64,000 nucleotides of DNA from Chondrosia reniformis (taxonomy: Eukaryota > Porifera > Demospongiae > Chondrillida > Chondrillidae): assembly GCA_947172415.1 (NCBI GenBank), contig OX359195.1, positions 806,001 to 870,000 on the forward strand. The letters run 5' to 3'. Below are positions 35,901-48,343 of the stretch, piece by piece. Every line of letters begins with the position of its first letter. Positions within the stretch are counted from its first letter, which is position 1. Under the pieces are notes generated by a model. That model had not been told where the DNA came from. It was given only the letters and a program-made list of their open reading frames with translations, and made no database searches. Position numbers and translations under genes: made by a program.

Positions 35901-38900
35901 ATTTTTAGCATTTTTAAACAAGTATACACACTTATTTAAATGTACAATAGAGACTAACTACATTTGTACTATTTAACTACATTTTAAAGATCTTCTGTCA
36001 ATATGTTCTTGTACAAGTCCCTGTACATGAGGTGTAAGATATTTTGTAAGGTGAATAAATCTTTCTTCCCAAACTGTTCATTCTAATACATTATATATTT
36101 ATTTCTTGTGTATCTTCTGATTTCTCTGAAGCAATTCAGTGAGCGTTTCAAGATTCCTCCATCAGAACTGTCGAAGCTTCATCTGTGTCACTACCTGGAG
36201 GAGGAGGAGGGATGGGAGTGGCTTGAGGAGGAGAGATCACTTAACCATTACAACCTTCCAAGAGAGGTACGTATACGTATGTATCAATATTGTGGCCTGT
36301 TTCCTTATATGGATTGTTTGTCACATGTTGTACATGTGACATACCTATGTCATCTTGGATTGTGGTGTCTGTATTGATACTATCATATGAGACATTTATG
36401 GGTTGTGTAACTGGCGCAGTATATGACCAATTAAAAGGCTTTTGGGCCCTAATCCGGTTACATAATATCATGACCCCTCATTAATGTCATGTTACACATG
36501 CGCTTGATTAATTTGGTTGGTTTTGTTGATAGTGCAAAGTTGATCTGAAGCAGTATGATGCCACGTATCACGATGTTCGAGTGGTGCTTCCTCACCTCAG
36601 TCGGACGCTATATGTGGAATTTGATCAATTCAGTACATGTGGAGATATAACTCGGCAAGTGAGTACCATTACGTAACTGGCAGAAGTCCCACCTCCCCAC
36701 CACCCTTAAGTAGCCTTAGGTAGCAGGGAGGCCATTACCATATATGGTAGGATTGATGTACTAGTCAACAATGCTGGTATTAGTTCCCGCAGTCTGGCCT
36801 TGGATACGGACATAGCAGTGGATAGAAGAGTTATGGAGATTAACTTCTTTGGGCCTGTGGTCATTTGAAGGTTTACCAATTTGGATGGCTGGGAGGTGGT
36901 CGCTTGTTGCCATTGTTAATGTGACCTGTGTATTTAGTATGTCAGCTGTATGCTTGTAGGTGTTAGAGGTTGGAGAGCCAGACCTTCATGCCAGAGATGG
37001 GTACAACCTTTATCATGTCAGAAATAGGCAATCGTGAGTGGAATATATTCTTCTCTTATGTGTTGTTATGTATGTATTACAATGTGAAATGTTCTTATGT
37101 AAATATGTAGCTATATAGATATAAACATACGTATATAACAATCTAAACATTTTTGCAGTATTATACACACGTAGGTCTCGTTTCCTTTAATTTAGTGAAT
37201 CATGGGCCCAGTCTGGCCGAGTGCTTTTATTTTGAATGTGTCTCTTAAATAAATCATTATTATCATTATAAACCACCAATAAACTAACCCCACTGAATTA
37301 GCTGATGAAAACCTACGGGTCGAAACATTCTATAATTTAAATAAGTTGTTGCTGAAGCTCAGAATCGTATCTATAGCTACATACATATATAGATACAGTA
37401 TGTGTAATCTATCCAATGAGATTCTTACATGAGTTGCTATTCTTTTATCTAGTCTTGATGTCAATGAAAGTTTGGTGAATTATAGCATTTTATCTGATGA
37501 CATTCTGGAATGTAGGGTAAGTACAATCAGTGTGTTAAACTAGCAACTAGTAACCCATCCAAACCTTCTATCCATTGAACCATTAATCCAACCCTTCTGT
37601 TTTCTATACTCAGATGGCTTTGGGTAAAATGCAATCGGTTGTGATTGTAGTTAATATACCTTCAATTAAAAGCATAAGAAAAATGAAAGTCAGCTTAGAT
37701 GAAACAGTTGGAGAATTAATAAGGTAGTTCACATATAAAAAATCTAAGATACGTACCATTTTCCTACATGCTATGCTTATTCTGTAAAAAAGCCCATAGT
37801 GGTTTTCTGAAATTCCAGAACTATTCTTGAGGTTTTTCACTTCAATTCCAACCTCGTAGTAAAATGATAGCTCTGTCTACTATCCCTTATGTAATGTAAA
37901 TCAGTTACTGGGATTATGTATGTAACTATTTCAAAGAATACGGTGGTACTCTCTAAACTGGGATAGCCCAAAAATATGGCCACCCTATTCAGTGTATTAA
38001 TTATCAATTATTTGCATTCATTTTTTGATTATGCAATCCAAAGAGGAGTCCACATTAGCTTGTAACTTGTGTAGTACGTATTTATATGGAATTCTTACAA
38101 TATAATTAGCACTCTAAAGAGGAGGATTCCTGACCCGGATAATCCAAAATGGCGGCACATGCAGCTCTTCATGGTGAGCAGGAAGGAGGCAGACCCTGGT
38201 ATTTGGATGGATGATTACAAGTTCCTTGCCAGTTACAAGCTTCAAAATGAAGTCAGTCTGAGATCTGAGATATACAGTACATGAATTTACCAATTTACGT
38301 AGTGTAATGTATGATCTGCATGTTTTAATACTAAATTTAGCATGTTGCCCTAGAAACAGTAATTATTAATTATAATCACACATTTCAGGATAAACTGGAA
38401 TTTAAACCAAAATATCGACCAATGATTTTTGAATTATCTGGTGGAGTTTCATCCAGGGACGTTGCTTATCAAAATCCAGAGTTGCTGATTGGGGAGAACA
38501 CAACTGTTTCAATGGTCATTGATCTTCTTTGTCAAACATGGTAAGAGTCTTTATATAATGTATTCGTATGTACATGTATACGTACAATACGCTTTTAAAT
38601 TGTGTTTACAATGGAAGTTGAACTGCAGCAAGTTTAGGTGAACTTTGTACAAGTTACAGTTACTGTAGAACTTTGTATGAATAATGTCCGAAAGGTATAT
38701 ACATAATCCAATACTGCTAAAGTCCTATTAAGCAGTGAACTCAAACTCTAAAGCTAATCTAAATCTGCTACTAGCAAAGGAGAGACTCTGGTTCCCATTA
38801 AGTGGACCTCAGCTCCACTCATAAACTAATTGCACTCCTCTGGAGACATGAGTGGGTGGGGTAAATCCAGAGTCTACTGATTCACAAGTTCTCATCTCTC

Positions 38901-41900
38901 ATGTAAGTGTGTCCTTTTGTCTGCCCTGTCTCGTTAGCTCACTGGAATATGATCCTCTATTTTATGGGCTCTACCTCCACGATGAGGTGGAGTTACCAAA
39001 GAAGGCCAAGCTTTGGGATTACCTTGATGGCCGCTTCTCCTATGGTTACCAGGATACCATGGTGCTCCATCTCAAGCCTAGACCTGTGCTCATACAGCTG
39101 GAAGGAAATGATGAGAGGTTTGTTGCAAGTTTATAATATAAAGAAAATTGTGTTATTTATACACTTTTCGTTATTAGTAAATCAATTATGAAGTTTGATT
39201 TCAGCCTTCCCTGTCGAATCTTAAGGAATAATCTTGGAAGAAAATTTGGACTGAGAAATTCCTCATTTTATGCTCTAAAGTATCAAGGTACTGTGTGTAG
39301 AAATGTGATTGGTTTCAGTGCCTTTCAACTAAATTATGTATGCACATGTCTGTACAGCTGATTCAGAAAGGATTGGTTGCGCCATCATCATCATCATTAT
39401 CTGTTATGACAGCTTTTGTTGTAAAGTAGCTACGTAATTTTAATATAATTATACATACAAATTGCTGTGTAACTGATGTTTATTCCAAAGACTGCATTAG
39501 TCACATTATGATGCTATGGTGATGCAACTTTTGTTTTTGTGTTTTTCATTTTGCAAGCAAAACCTATTTTGTCTTAAAACATATGCAGAATTGTACAATA
39601 AATATGTTGCATGAGGCAGCTTGTGATGTTTTTCAAACTTAGCTAGAGTTCCATTCCAATACTGATCCAAAAGAAGAACTCTTTTTTCAGTAATATTATG
39701 AATTATACTTTACAGTATGAATTATACTGTGCACTATAGTTTTTAACAAGCAGCCATCCTTATTATCTTTTTTTCATTTATTATATACTGTATGTACAAA
39801 TGTGCGTATATAGGGTTTCTTCTAAACCTGGAGCTGTCGCTACATGATCAAGGGGTGATGGAGGATCACCCAGTCACAATGGTCAGACAGGACCGGCGAG
39901 TCTCAGAACCCTTCTCTCATGAACCTCCCGTGGCAACCAAGGGAGAAGCAACCTCAGATCAGCTGACGGAAAGTGAAATCAAAAAAATTCAAAGAGAATC
40001 CTTTCTGGTGGAAGGTAAGGTGACACATTGTCACCAAATGATTGATATGTGGTGAAAGTTCAGATTAAAATTCTAGACTACTGAATCACCTTTTTTAAAT
40101 TAGTAAGTCTTAGCATAAAGTGGACTATAACTTATAAATGGTTTCGTGGGTCAGTTTATAATATGATATGTGCTACCGCAACACTGCGTTCTAGTATGTA
40201 CGTATTCGGCAAAATTATATAATTGCTAATTATAGTTGTTGGTATCAAATCTATTTTATTATTAGAAAGGTACTTACAGTAAGGTTTTAGAACCCTAGAA
40301 AGAAGAGATAGAACTAACTGTTCATTTACCTACTACAATCAGATATTTAGCTTTCATGCTGGTGCTGACATAGATTGATGTGATAAAATAGAGATTCATT
40401 GCTACGTTGTAACTATGATAGAGGAATTAATGAGCTCTCCGTAGCAGGGCAGAACAATCACCATTATTTAAGGATGTTTCAGTCCGCAGACCTTCTTCAG
40501 CTGATAAAACACTGATGGGTTATGCCTCAGACAGAAAAAACTGATCCCTACTACTGAAAGCTCATTAATTCCTCTATTGTAGATTGATGTGTTGATTGTA
40601 TAAACATGGTGCTCTTTTCTTTGTAGATTTCGACTGCCACATTTGGTTGGAGGGCGAGGATAGTGATAGAAATATTCGTTACGACAAGAAAAAGGGTTCC
40701 AAAGAAGTGCTTGTGACAGCTGCAACCTTTAACAAGCTTGTTGAGAAACTTACCAGCAGTTCAGATCACGGTTGGTGTCTATCCAATATAGCATACTAAC
40801 TTACGTGTATATACGTACATAGAACAAGGATTTCTTCTGACTGCATCAAACTTATCTTTTGGATGGTTCATCATTTGACTTTTTTTGTGTGTCTAACGAA
40901 GCAGTTTGTTAAATCTTCTCATTTTATCCCTGAGGATCTTCCAAAAGTTAACCTACATATTTTCTGTACAATCTCCATACTACATATGCACTGATAAAAG
41001 TAGACAATTAATTAATCTTGTACACAACATTACATACTTTTATATTTACTATATACTGTATATAACTGTATATGATATTGTATTGTAAATATATGTATGT
41101 ACAAACATGCTGTAGATATGCAGTTTGTCAAGACATTTTTGCTAACTTATCAATCCTTCACTACACCGGAAAGTCTTTTGATGAAGTTGATTGAACGCTA
41201 CAATGTGATACGTCCGGTTGGCATGCCAATGAAGAATTTTTCAATGTTTAGGACAACAATTCAGGTAAACAACTGTTTTTCTATAAACACATGTGTATAC
41301 CAGTAGCTACATTACTGTAAAACTTTACTGTGTGTAAATTAAAAATGATAAAAGTATTATTTATATATAACTCTGATATATTGTACATTTTTACTGTAAG
41401 CCTCTACTGTATGTACTTAAATTAAAAATTGACTTTACAGACATACTCTGACAATCTAGTATAAAAATTGTACATTTTCCACTCACAGGTTCGTGTAGTA
41501 AATGCAATTAAGCTGTGGATGGAAACGGGAAGAGAGTTTAAGGACAATGCGGCAATGCAAGAAAATGTTCTCGCATTTATCAATGACACTTTAAAATACG
41601 ACCACCCCCTTCACTGCAGGTCACTAAGAACAGCTCTTCTAGTTGTCAAGGTAACACAGTTGCTTGAGAGATACATACGTATATACGTATATAGGTAATA
41701 GAATATCTTTGATTATAATTAAGTGTAACCTTTCGATAGGTAACTGTAGGCATAATGAACATCGATATTTTATAACAGAAAATCGCTATTTAGGAACCCC
41801 CTGGAGATCCTCTTAGATAAACACTCTGCTAAATAATCTCACAATGATATTATCTGCCAGTTGTTTCATTTAGGTTCTCAGTTCCACTTTATTTGTAAAT

Positions 41901-44257
41901 TTGTCCACAAACACTGTATTTATTTGCAATATAATTGTGTTACAATAGATTATTCATGAGCCTATACGTATATGTTATTATGCATATTTACGTATTTGTA
42001 ATACTTTGTTTGATAATTGCTGTTAATTTTTCTAAAATAAATTAGGGAGTTGCGTCCAAGAAAATGGGGAAAACCTTTTCTGAACAGCCTCCTGCCATTA
42101 AGTACCCGAGGAAGACTGGTTCCGTTTTGTCTCTGTTTGACTTTGACCCGGAGGAGATTGCCAGGCAACTGACAATAATTGACTATTCTCTTTTTATGAA
42201 GATCAAACCATCTGAATGGATGAACCAGGTAAGAATGCAATACCATATTTAGCTGTTTAAGCTATAATCATAACCTTCTACATGACCATTTTTGAATTCA
42301 CTTTAGAAGATACAGCACCTACGTATGTTCTGTACCTCAATTTGTTGTGCTAATTTATAATGAATGAGTTTTTTCAATCCTGCATCTATGCATATAGGCT
42401 CTAATTTGATTTACTTTGGAAATCAAGTGTACTTAGTTTCTAAAATAATAAATGTTCAAATGTTATTGTCCATCATATATGAGTTTAGATTTCAAATTTA
42501 ATTCCAACCATTAATTTCCTTTTATTTATTTTTGGAATCCTTGATTTTTCTAAAACTGTAACAGGCATGGAACAAATCAAAGAAAAAGCATTTAGCACCA
42601 AATCTTCTTCGAATGATCGAGAGGATGAACAATCTCACATTCTGGATGGCTACAGCCATTCTCTCACAAGCAGACATCCAGGATCGGGTCAGGAGAATCA
42701 TTCTCTTTGCACAAATTGCTGTGGTAAGCAACTGATCTTATCACCAGACTATACATACATACTTATAGGGAATTGTTTGTAGGATAAGCTAATTTAGTCT
42801 ATTGAAAATTAAGGGAATAGACTTTAATGCTTTAACTTTTGATCAGTATTCTTTTGTCACTAGATTTCTCATCCACTCATGTCCCCTACAAATCAGCTAA
42901 TGAGTGACACCAAAGTGTATTTAATGGAAATCAAAAAGGGAGACTCTGATTCCATTAAATTAACTTTGGTTCTACCCCTCAGCTCATTGTGCTCCTCAAG
43001 AGACGTGAGTGGGTACATGGAGTAGAATCCAGAGTTAATTAATGATAGTAGTTTAGAGTAGCTCTTCTCTGATCTGAATTAATTGCACTACTTCTGTTTA
43101 TAGCACCTCTACAAGATGCAGAACTTTTCATCTCTGGCAGCCATTTTGGATGGGTTCCTTTGCGGTCCTGTAGACAGACTGAAGAAGACATTTGCTAAAT
43201 GTGATAAATCCACAATCAAAAAGGTGGAGGAGATGCAGAAAGTATTTTCACCCTCTCATGGGTTCAAAGCCCTGAGACAGGAACTAGAACATGCAAGTGG
43301 TCCGTGTCTACCATACTTGTAAGTATTAAGGGTAGATGACATGGATAGTGTCTTGAATGATCTTATTATAGTTAAAGGACTGTAGTAATCTACAGTGAAA
43401 CTTAAGGTCTTAAGTCTATTAGCCGATATGTCATGTGGTATTACAAATATACTAAAAATGTACTTATTACTATCGGTATGCCATACCAAATGTTATTTAT
43501 CAATGCCTATTATATTACCAGAACGTTTATAAAACATTTGAGGTCAGAAAGAGAGTTTTTGTATTCTATAAACTGTTTGTATACCATTTCTCATCTATAG
43601 GGGTATATTCACATCAGACTTAACACATTTAGATGACGGTAATAAAAACTTTACTGACGATGGTTTAATCAACTTTACCAAATGCAGATTAATTTATAAC
43701 AGAATCAGAGATTTCTTGATTTATCAGGTATGAATATTCTAGCAATGCTTCTATGACAATTAGTTAAGCTGCTGAATCCTTGAATTAATTGAATGAATTT
43801 ATTTGTTTTGTCTTAGTCTGAAGTAAACGCTTACTTACGTAGAGGATTAGACTATTTCCTCACCAAATTGAAATATACATAATAGTTCTTTTTATAATGC
43901 AGATATTTTATCTATCTACATCTACACGTTCTTGTATATAGGATAATCCCTACAACTTTGAGCAGATTACTGCTTTATATAACAGTTTAACAAAATTTCA
44001 CTTCCTGGACCTTGACACTTTATATGATGTCTCTCAAAGGGTGGAGCCAAGGTACGTTCTAGATACGTAGTTAAAACTGCATGGTAGATCTAAAGATTTT
44101 AGGTATACATTTTATCATTTTACAAATAAAATGTATTTTTTTATTTTATTTCCAAAGTTATTATGTAGAAAGTAAATGTTAAATCACAACATACGTACTT
44201 GTACTCTTCTCTTTATATTTCTCTATGTTTTTATACTGTAGGGCTGCAGGGAAATAG
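26942..44257 (+). CDS. RasGEF with multiple talin F0/F1-like ubiquitin-fold modules
   Basis: Twenty-three exons, 3171 nt, 1056 aa, phases consistent throughout: 26942-26956, 33718-33967, 35199-35408, 35599-35762, 36132-36266, 36533-36658, 36960-37033, 37453-37516, 37614-37723, 38110-38251, 38389-38540, 38938-39117, 39205-39287, 39814-40014, 40627-40770, 41116-41264, 41489-41650, 42046-42228, 42565-42723, 43104-43318, 43601-43727, 43942-44051, 44242-44257. A Ser/Lys-rich N-terminus comes first. Exons 4-14 hold serial ubiquitin-like folds; exons 9-11 resemble the talin F0 domain (GIWMDDYKFL then YKLQNEDKLEF). Exons 15-17 are RasGEF_N and 18-22 the CDC25 catalytic domain (FDPEEIARQLT, NNLTFWMATAIL, LGIFTSDLTHLDDG). 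It should load GTP on a Ras/Rap GTPase, plausibly at adhesions. The tiny first exon (five codons, 6.8 kb upstream) is the least certain part; the substrate is not predictable from sequence. Confidence 0.85.
28085..28376. mobile_element. Short TIR element with 5-bp target duplication
   Basis: Begins CAGGGCCGTA and ends TACGGCCCTG (inverted), 292 bp long, flanked by GAAAC at 28080-28084 and again at 28377-28381. Close to each end is a run of C (seven, nine). Non-coding, so a non-autonomous DNA transposon; the superfamily is not settled because TIRs of this type are usually seen with 8-bp duplications. Confidence 0.75.
31432..31588 (+). repeat. 55-bp satellite, three units
   Basis: Units contain GGTCACCACTATAGAGAGGT and GACTGTATAAAGACTA then CTAGTCTCACTCCCATA. 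The same unit forms arrays at 52637-52891 and 63357-64000, and a lone diverged unit lies at about 27797-27830. Confidence 0.9.
31940..32150 (+). repeat. CT-rich simple repeat with terminal palindrome
   Basis: Imperfect tandem CCCTCTCC/CCCTCACC units over about 200 bases. The end CACCCTCACCCTCACA is followed after a short gap by AGGGTGAAGGTGAGGGTG, so the 3' edge can fold on itself. The open frames here are artefacts of the repeat. Confidence 0.9.
32588..32750. repeat. Foldback repeat, family C, near-perfect hairpin
   Basis: Arms of about 60 bases (each holding CAGCAACACTTATTATTAAT and AAAGAATTAGGACGTTT, or complements) are nearly identical inverted copies. The loop contains, on the minus strand, CTGAGGAA, the GACCT-AC-GGGTT hairpin and GAAACGTCC. 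Confidence 0.85.
33390..33680 (+). repeat. 57-bp tandem repeat, five copies
   Basis: Units with GTGGCTACACATAGAAACAG and GTACTGCATACTATG. Copies 2-3 and 4-5 alternate between two variants (TATACAAG..TTCTTCTG and TATAAAAG..TTCTGCTG), giving a 114-bp higher-order period. The unit is a multiple of three, hence the spurious open frames on both strands. Confidence 0.9.
34225..34330 (-). repeat. Family B repeat, partial copy
   Basis: Contains AGTAAAAAGGCCTATAGGGA, AGAGCTTTGGATGAGGATAC and CTTCTCCACTGGGCCAG. A second partial copy lies at 34965-35060, also in RasGEF intron 2. The two flank family A debris (34440-34500). Confidence 0.75.
34965..35060 (-). repeat. Family B repeat, partial copy
   Basis: Contains GTGAGAGCTTTGGATGAGGA and TTCTTCTCCACTGGGAC, in the same orientation as the copy at 34225. 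Confidence 0.7.
36745..36925 (+). pseudogene. DHRS7-like short-chain dehydrogenase fragment
   Basis: In RasGEF intron 6 (36659-36959), the plus strand encodes GRIDVLVNNAGISSRSLAL, then DRRVMEINFFGPVV before a stop. NNAG and the following EINFFG segment are hallmarks of the classical SDR fold, in the form seen in DHRS7-type enzymes. A stretch resembling the next strand (GGR then a hydrophobic run) follows only after a stop and a one-base shift. No Rossmann glycine motif upstream and no YxxxK downstream is visible. This is a broken fragment, with no sign of use as an exon of the host gene. Confidence 0.75.
37265..37370 (+). repeat. Family C repeat fragment
   Basis: Has CTAA...TTAG hairpin bases followed directly by CTGATGAA, ACCTACGGGT and GAAACATTC, then AAGTTGTTGCTGAAGCTCAG, the outer end of the family. 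It lies in RasGEF intron 7. Confidence 0.6.
38775..38880. repeat. MITE family A fragment
   Basis: GACTCTGGTTCCCATTAAGT on the left and GACATGAGTGGGTGGGGTAA near the right edge match the family A arm. It lies in RasGEF intron 11. Confidence 0.65.
40400..40590. repeat. Foldback repeat, family C, copy
   Basis: Outer arms ATAGAGGAATTAATGAGCTC and AGCTCATTAATTCCTCTAT (inverted). On the minus strand the interior has CTGAAGAA, GGTC-TGCG-GACT and GAAACATC. It lies in RasGEF intron 14. Confidence 0.7.
42865..43045. mobile_element. MITE family A, diverged full copy
   Basis: Left arm CCACTCATGTCCCCTACAAA, right arm CTCCTCAAGAGACGTGAGTG, inverted and about 150 bases apart, with the GATTCCATTAAATTAACTTT centre shared with the 38.8-kb fragment. 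It lies in RasGEF intron 19. Confidence 0.7.
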
Positions 44258-44910
44258 TACTACACTGTACTTTATTGTTTGCCTTATACAGATATTATTT
44301 TGTAATGTATTTTCTTTTATAAATATATACTTTTCTATTTTATGATTTGCATTTAGCATAAACTCATCATTCATCAGTTTCATGTAATTTGCTTGATAAC
44401 ACTCCTTTTTGATCCAATTTGGCACTTTTATTTTTTGTCAAATTGTTTTATAATATGTATAATACTAAAAGTAACATACTGAATACTTATAGTTATATAA
44501 TGTATGTATAAATGCATTTGTTACAAGTTGAGTTAAATATACTATATATAAAAGGGAGATCTTATACATATGATCACCAATTAAGATCGATAATCATTTT
44601 ATGTAGACATTCATATACAAGAGGAAAATGTTGCTTAATAAGTTCCACTTATTGTGCAATGATTTACAAGAATATACTGAATGCTTATAGAATACAAGAC
44701 GTGTAGACGTGCGTATTATTATATACTTTTTTATTTTCTAAGTTTAACTTGTAAGTGTACATTTAAAATTCCATTAACAAAGTTATAATATTGATGTACA
44801 TATATAATATTATTAAAAAAACAATGTTCAAGTTTTTTTTATTTTGTTCTCCACTTCTGCACTTCTTCTTTCTTTTTGACTTGAATTCTTGAAAATGACA
44901 ATTGAAATGT

Positions 44911-45842
44911 TCAATTGATCCGTCCATTCGTAAAGTCTTCCTGTACTTCTTTTAGTATCATCTTACAGATGACTCCAGGGCACACCGCGGGGAGGTAGAA
45001 GTACTTCGTGCCCCAAAAGGCCTCCGGTTTCTCAACTCTGTTTGACACTTCCACTACTTGCGTCGTAAGAGAAGTTGCTCGGGAGCGATCCGGCGTACCT
45101 GACCGTCCTGTGACCAGTTACTAGTCCTGCACTGCCTCACGCTACGGACAGAACAAGCCCGACCCTGGCGGACCACAAACTCCCACCAATGAGAATCATC
45201 ATGTGCACACAACGCAGCTTGGGAACACTGTACACAGACTTTAGCTCATTGGGATCGGCCAGGCGCTTTAGAGTAGGGACCCATCAGTTCAATGAACTGC
45301 AAGAAAAGAATTGAAAATACATGAAATACAATGAAATACTGCATAGATGCATGGATATGAAAACTGAATACATGCATGCAAATCCAAATGCAAATGCCTT
45401 CCATGCAAACCAACCTGAAGCTGCAGCCTACAACAGGGGTTCCTGACCGACTACGTAGTGGCACTGGACCCACGCTCCTCCAGGTACGGGTCGTATAGCA
45501 AGAATCCGCAAGTGCCAATTTAACACACAAGCAGGATTAATAGTGAGATACATCTCCAGGCACTAACCCATAGGTAGAGAGACCACCCCACTATACGAAC
45601 ACCGATGACCCTTTGTCGCATGGTACCATGGTCGTGCTCCTACCACGGTTTTCGCATCGATCCACACCAAAGTAGACCTCCAGAGTTGATAGCCCGGAGG
45701 CCAAAGACTGAAATTTTCCTTGCCTATTTATAAGAAATTGTCGGCGGGAAATATCATAAACTTGGCGGAAAATCATGGAAGCAAAATTTTGTTTATTGCT
45801 TTCGAGATCATGTTCGAGAACAATAGATAATATGTAGTACAT
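44911..45842 (-). CDS. Unrecognised GC-rich candidate gene
   Basis: GC-richer than its flanks on both sides. A minus-strand frame open from 45117 to a TGA at 44911-44913 encodes a plausible C-terminus containing EKPEAFWGTKYFYLPAVCP and KMILKEVQEDF. A plausible first exon is 45568-45621 (ATG in CCATGCGACA, 18 codons, ending TGG|GTTAGT). Upstream are two E2F-like sites and a TATA-like box in the correct order. Exons in between could not be joined without stops: pieces such as RLADPNELKSVYSVPKL near 45250 are suggestive only. I recognise no family. It may be a real gene with missed splice sites, a decaying gene, or chance open frames in GC-rich DNA. The true ends are uncertain. Confidence 0.3.
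45725..45772 (-). promoter_or_regulatory. Two E2F-like sites followed by a TATA-like box
   Basis: Read on the minus strand: TTTTCCGCC (45764-45772), TTTCCCGCC (45743-45751), then CTTATAAATA (45725-45734). TTTCCCGCC fits the E2F consensus exactly and the other site has one change. Spacing to a start near 45695 would be normal for a TATA promoter. Confidence 0.5.
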
Positions 45843-46941
45843 GTCCCGGCCTATTCAGCAAGTTGTTATTGTGGCTAAGTTTAGACTCGAGAACATGCAT
45901 GGCTATTCAGCGAAGCAAATCATAGCATGTCCAGTAATCCTTTGATTATAATTAATAAACAAGCTATCAATATCTCAATGAACCTCTAATTATTGTTTCA
46001 GCAGTAATTTTAAACATATACAAGCTCTTGTGAGCGCATGAATATACATCAAACGGTATGTTTCATTCATTCACAGCATAAGACATTGAGAATTAAAGAT
46101 ACAAATGTATATAGTTGTTAACAATAATCTCAGCTTCCTTAATTATCAAAAGGTTTTGAGTGTACTTCACGCTAATGTACTTTCGTGCATATATATCTGA
46201 TAGATAGCTAAATACTTGTGCAACACGCAATTTTGCACCTTCCGTATATATATGACTGCTTCATGTAGAAATATATAAGCAACGTTTGTGCATAACTCTT
46301 GTTGACTTTCTTTGTTCAATTTATTGCTCAATTAATTTGTGAGTCCAAAATGGCCGTTGCTATTGAAGTTAACGTTACATTCCTCTTTTTGATGGATTGT
46401 ATTGATGTTCCAATTTTGAGGCGTTGTGCAAGCTCTAAGCTACACTGATTGGTGGGTCATCTTGTTTAATAAACCATACAAACTATATAGCCGCTTTAAA
46501 TAAAATTTATAATGTTAAGCTAGATTTACATAGTAATAATCAGAATCTTTACCTCACGTAAGAATACTTGGCTGTAAAGCTGTAAACTACACTCATTGGT
46601 AGGTCATCTTGTTTAGAGAATCAGATAAAGTATATAGTCGCTTTAAATAAAGTCTATATTTTTTTCCTTTTAAGTTACAATGTTATGATTAGCATATTAT
46701 GTATATAATCACCACAAGAATACAAACTAACATGATTACGCAAGTATTATGACCTATTTGCTGTATATTCATCTATTTACAGAAGCATTGTCATTGAAAT
46801 TAAATGTATGTCAGTTACCTAGCAACATGTCCAATTAAGGAACAGGGACTGAGTGGTAGGAGGTCATTAAAGTTATTGGCTTATTCAATTCATGTGGGAA
46901 AGAAAGTATTATATCAAGGGACATGTAATCAGTAGTGAGTA

Positions 46942-46942
<1 letters not shown>

Positions 46943-46997
<55 letters not shown>
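46943..46997 (+). repeat. ATT trinucleotide microsatellite
   Basis: About 18 uninterrupted ATT units. The poly-Asn open frame across it is an artefact. Confidence 0.95.
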
Positions 46998-46998
<1 letters not shown>

Positions 46999-48343
46999 AG
47001 TGCCCATGCATGTACATACATTAAGGTGTAGATAAATACCAACCAGTTCTGGTTAATTATGTAGGTGCATATGTATATACAAAAGTAATAAGAAAGTAAT
47101 AAAATATCCATAAAATTTAAGTATATAACAACTGTAGTGGACCTGGACTGCATTTGATTAATGGGACTACCAGATTTAGCATGACTATATACTTTTCTAT
47201 AGTCCTAATTACCAATAACCAATCCTAATTACTAATAACTCCTAGCTACCGTAGCTTAGTTGGGGGAGGTGTGTAGTACATGCTTACCAGGTTCTCTATC
47301 TTATAGATCAGTTTGCCTTGCTATTTTGTTATGAAACTTTGAGCAAGATTATTAAAGTTTAATCTGACATTAATTAGTAGGCAAATTGTAAAGCTAATCA
47401 TTTTTTATTTCTATAGCTATTTAGATAATCTATTTGTGTTTACTCTTCTTGAATATCCATCATTACTAAATAGCTAGAGGAATACTTCAAAAGAACTTTG
47501 TCCTGACCAACTGCTTTACATGTACTTGATTTAGGGTCCATTCCAGCTCCTAGTAGCTATGGCTACACTAATTTGGGGGAGTGGTTACAGTGCTGGCCTT
47601 CAGAGGTGTATTTTAACTTGTTTTTACATTGTACATCTTGTTTGCTTCAGTTTAGCCTACCTGTTTTCCAAAGAAAAGTCTCCATAGCAACCAGGTGCAG
47701 TTCCCTGACAACCATTCAATTGGAAATAAAGTAATCAATTGTTCATGTGGCTCTCACTTGTAAAACAACCTTTACACATGTAAGTCAACTGGTATCCTAA
47801 TCTAGTCAGCAGATCCAAATTAAGACCATTCAATTTCCCCAAAGTCATTATTAATGTTCCTTCCTATAGGCTAATATTATATACAAAGCTTTTGAAATGT
47901 CAGAGTTTGGAAATTTCATTGTATTCCTGTTAAGAGAGAGATATTATTGCATGCCTGCATGAATAGTAATATTGTGAGAACCTTGGTGGGCTTGTGTTAT
48001 ATGTAACTCTCTCAAAGCAAATTTGGCAATCATTTATAATGTAACAATTGTTCTATTTAGAATTGTACAGGTCAAGTGTTTTTAGAATGGTTGAAGATAG
48101 TGGATGTACATATTACAATACAATATCCATGATCTATTCTTAATGACACAATATCTCTCTTCAGGTCAAGGAAGACATCTTAATGACACTTCAGGTCAGC
48201 TAGGGAAGACATCTTGCTACCTCTATCAGTGATGTTACTACTACTGGTACTATAGTGAAGTGAGTGCAATCATGTTGTGTGCATTGCTGAAATTAGAGGT
48301 TTCCCCGAATTTTAGAGTCACTTGTTCATAAGGATGGTATCTG

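Noticed and set aside
46835-47017. Poly-asparagine open frame
   Set aside because: ATT microsatellite read on the minus strand.
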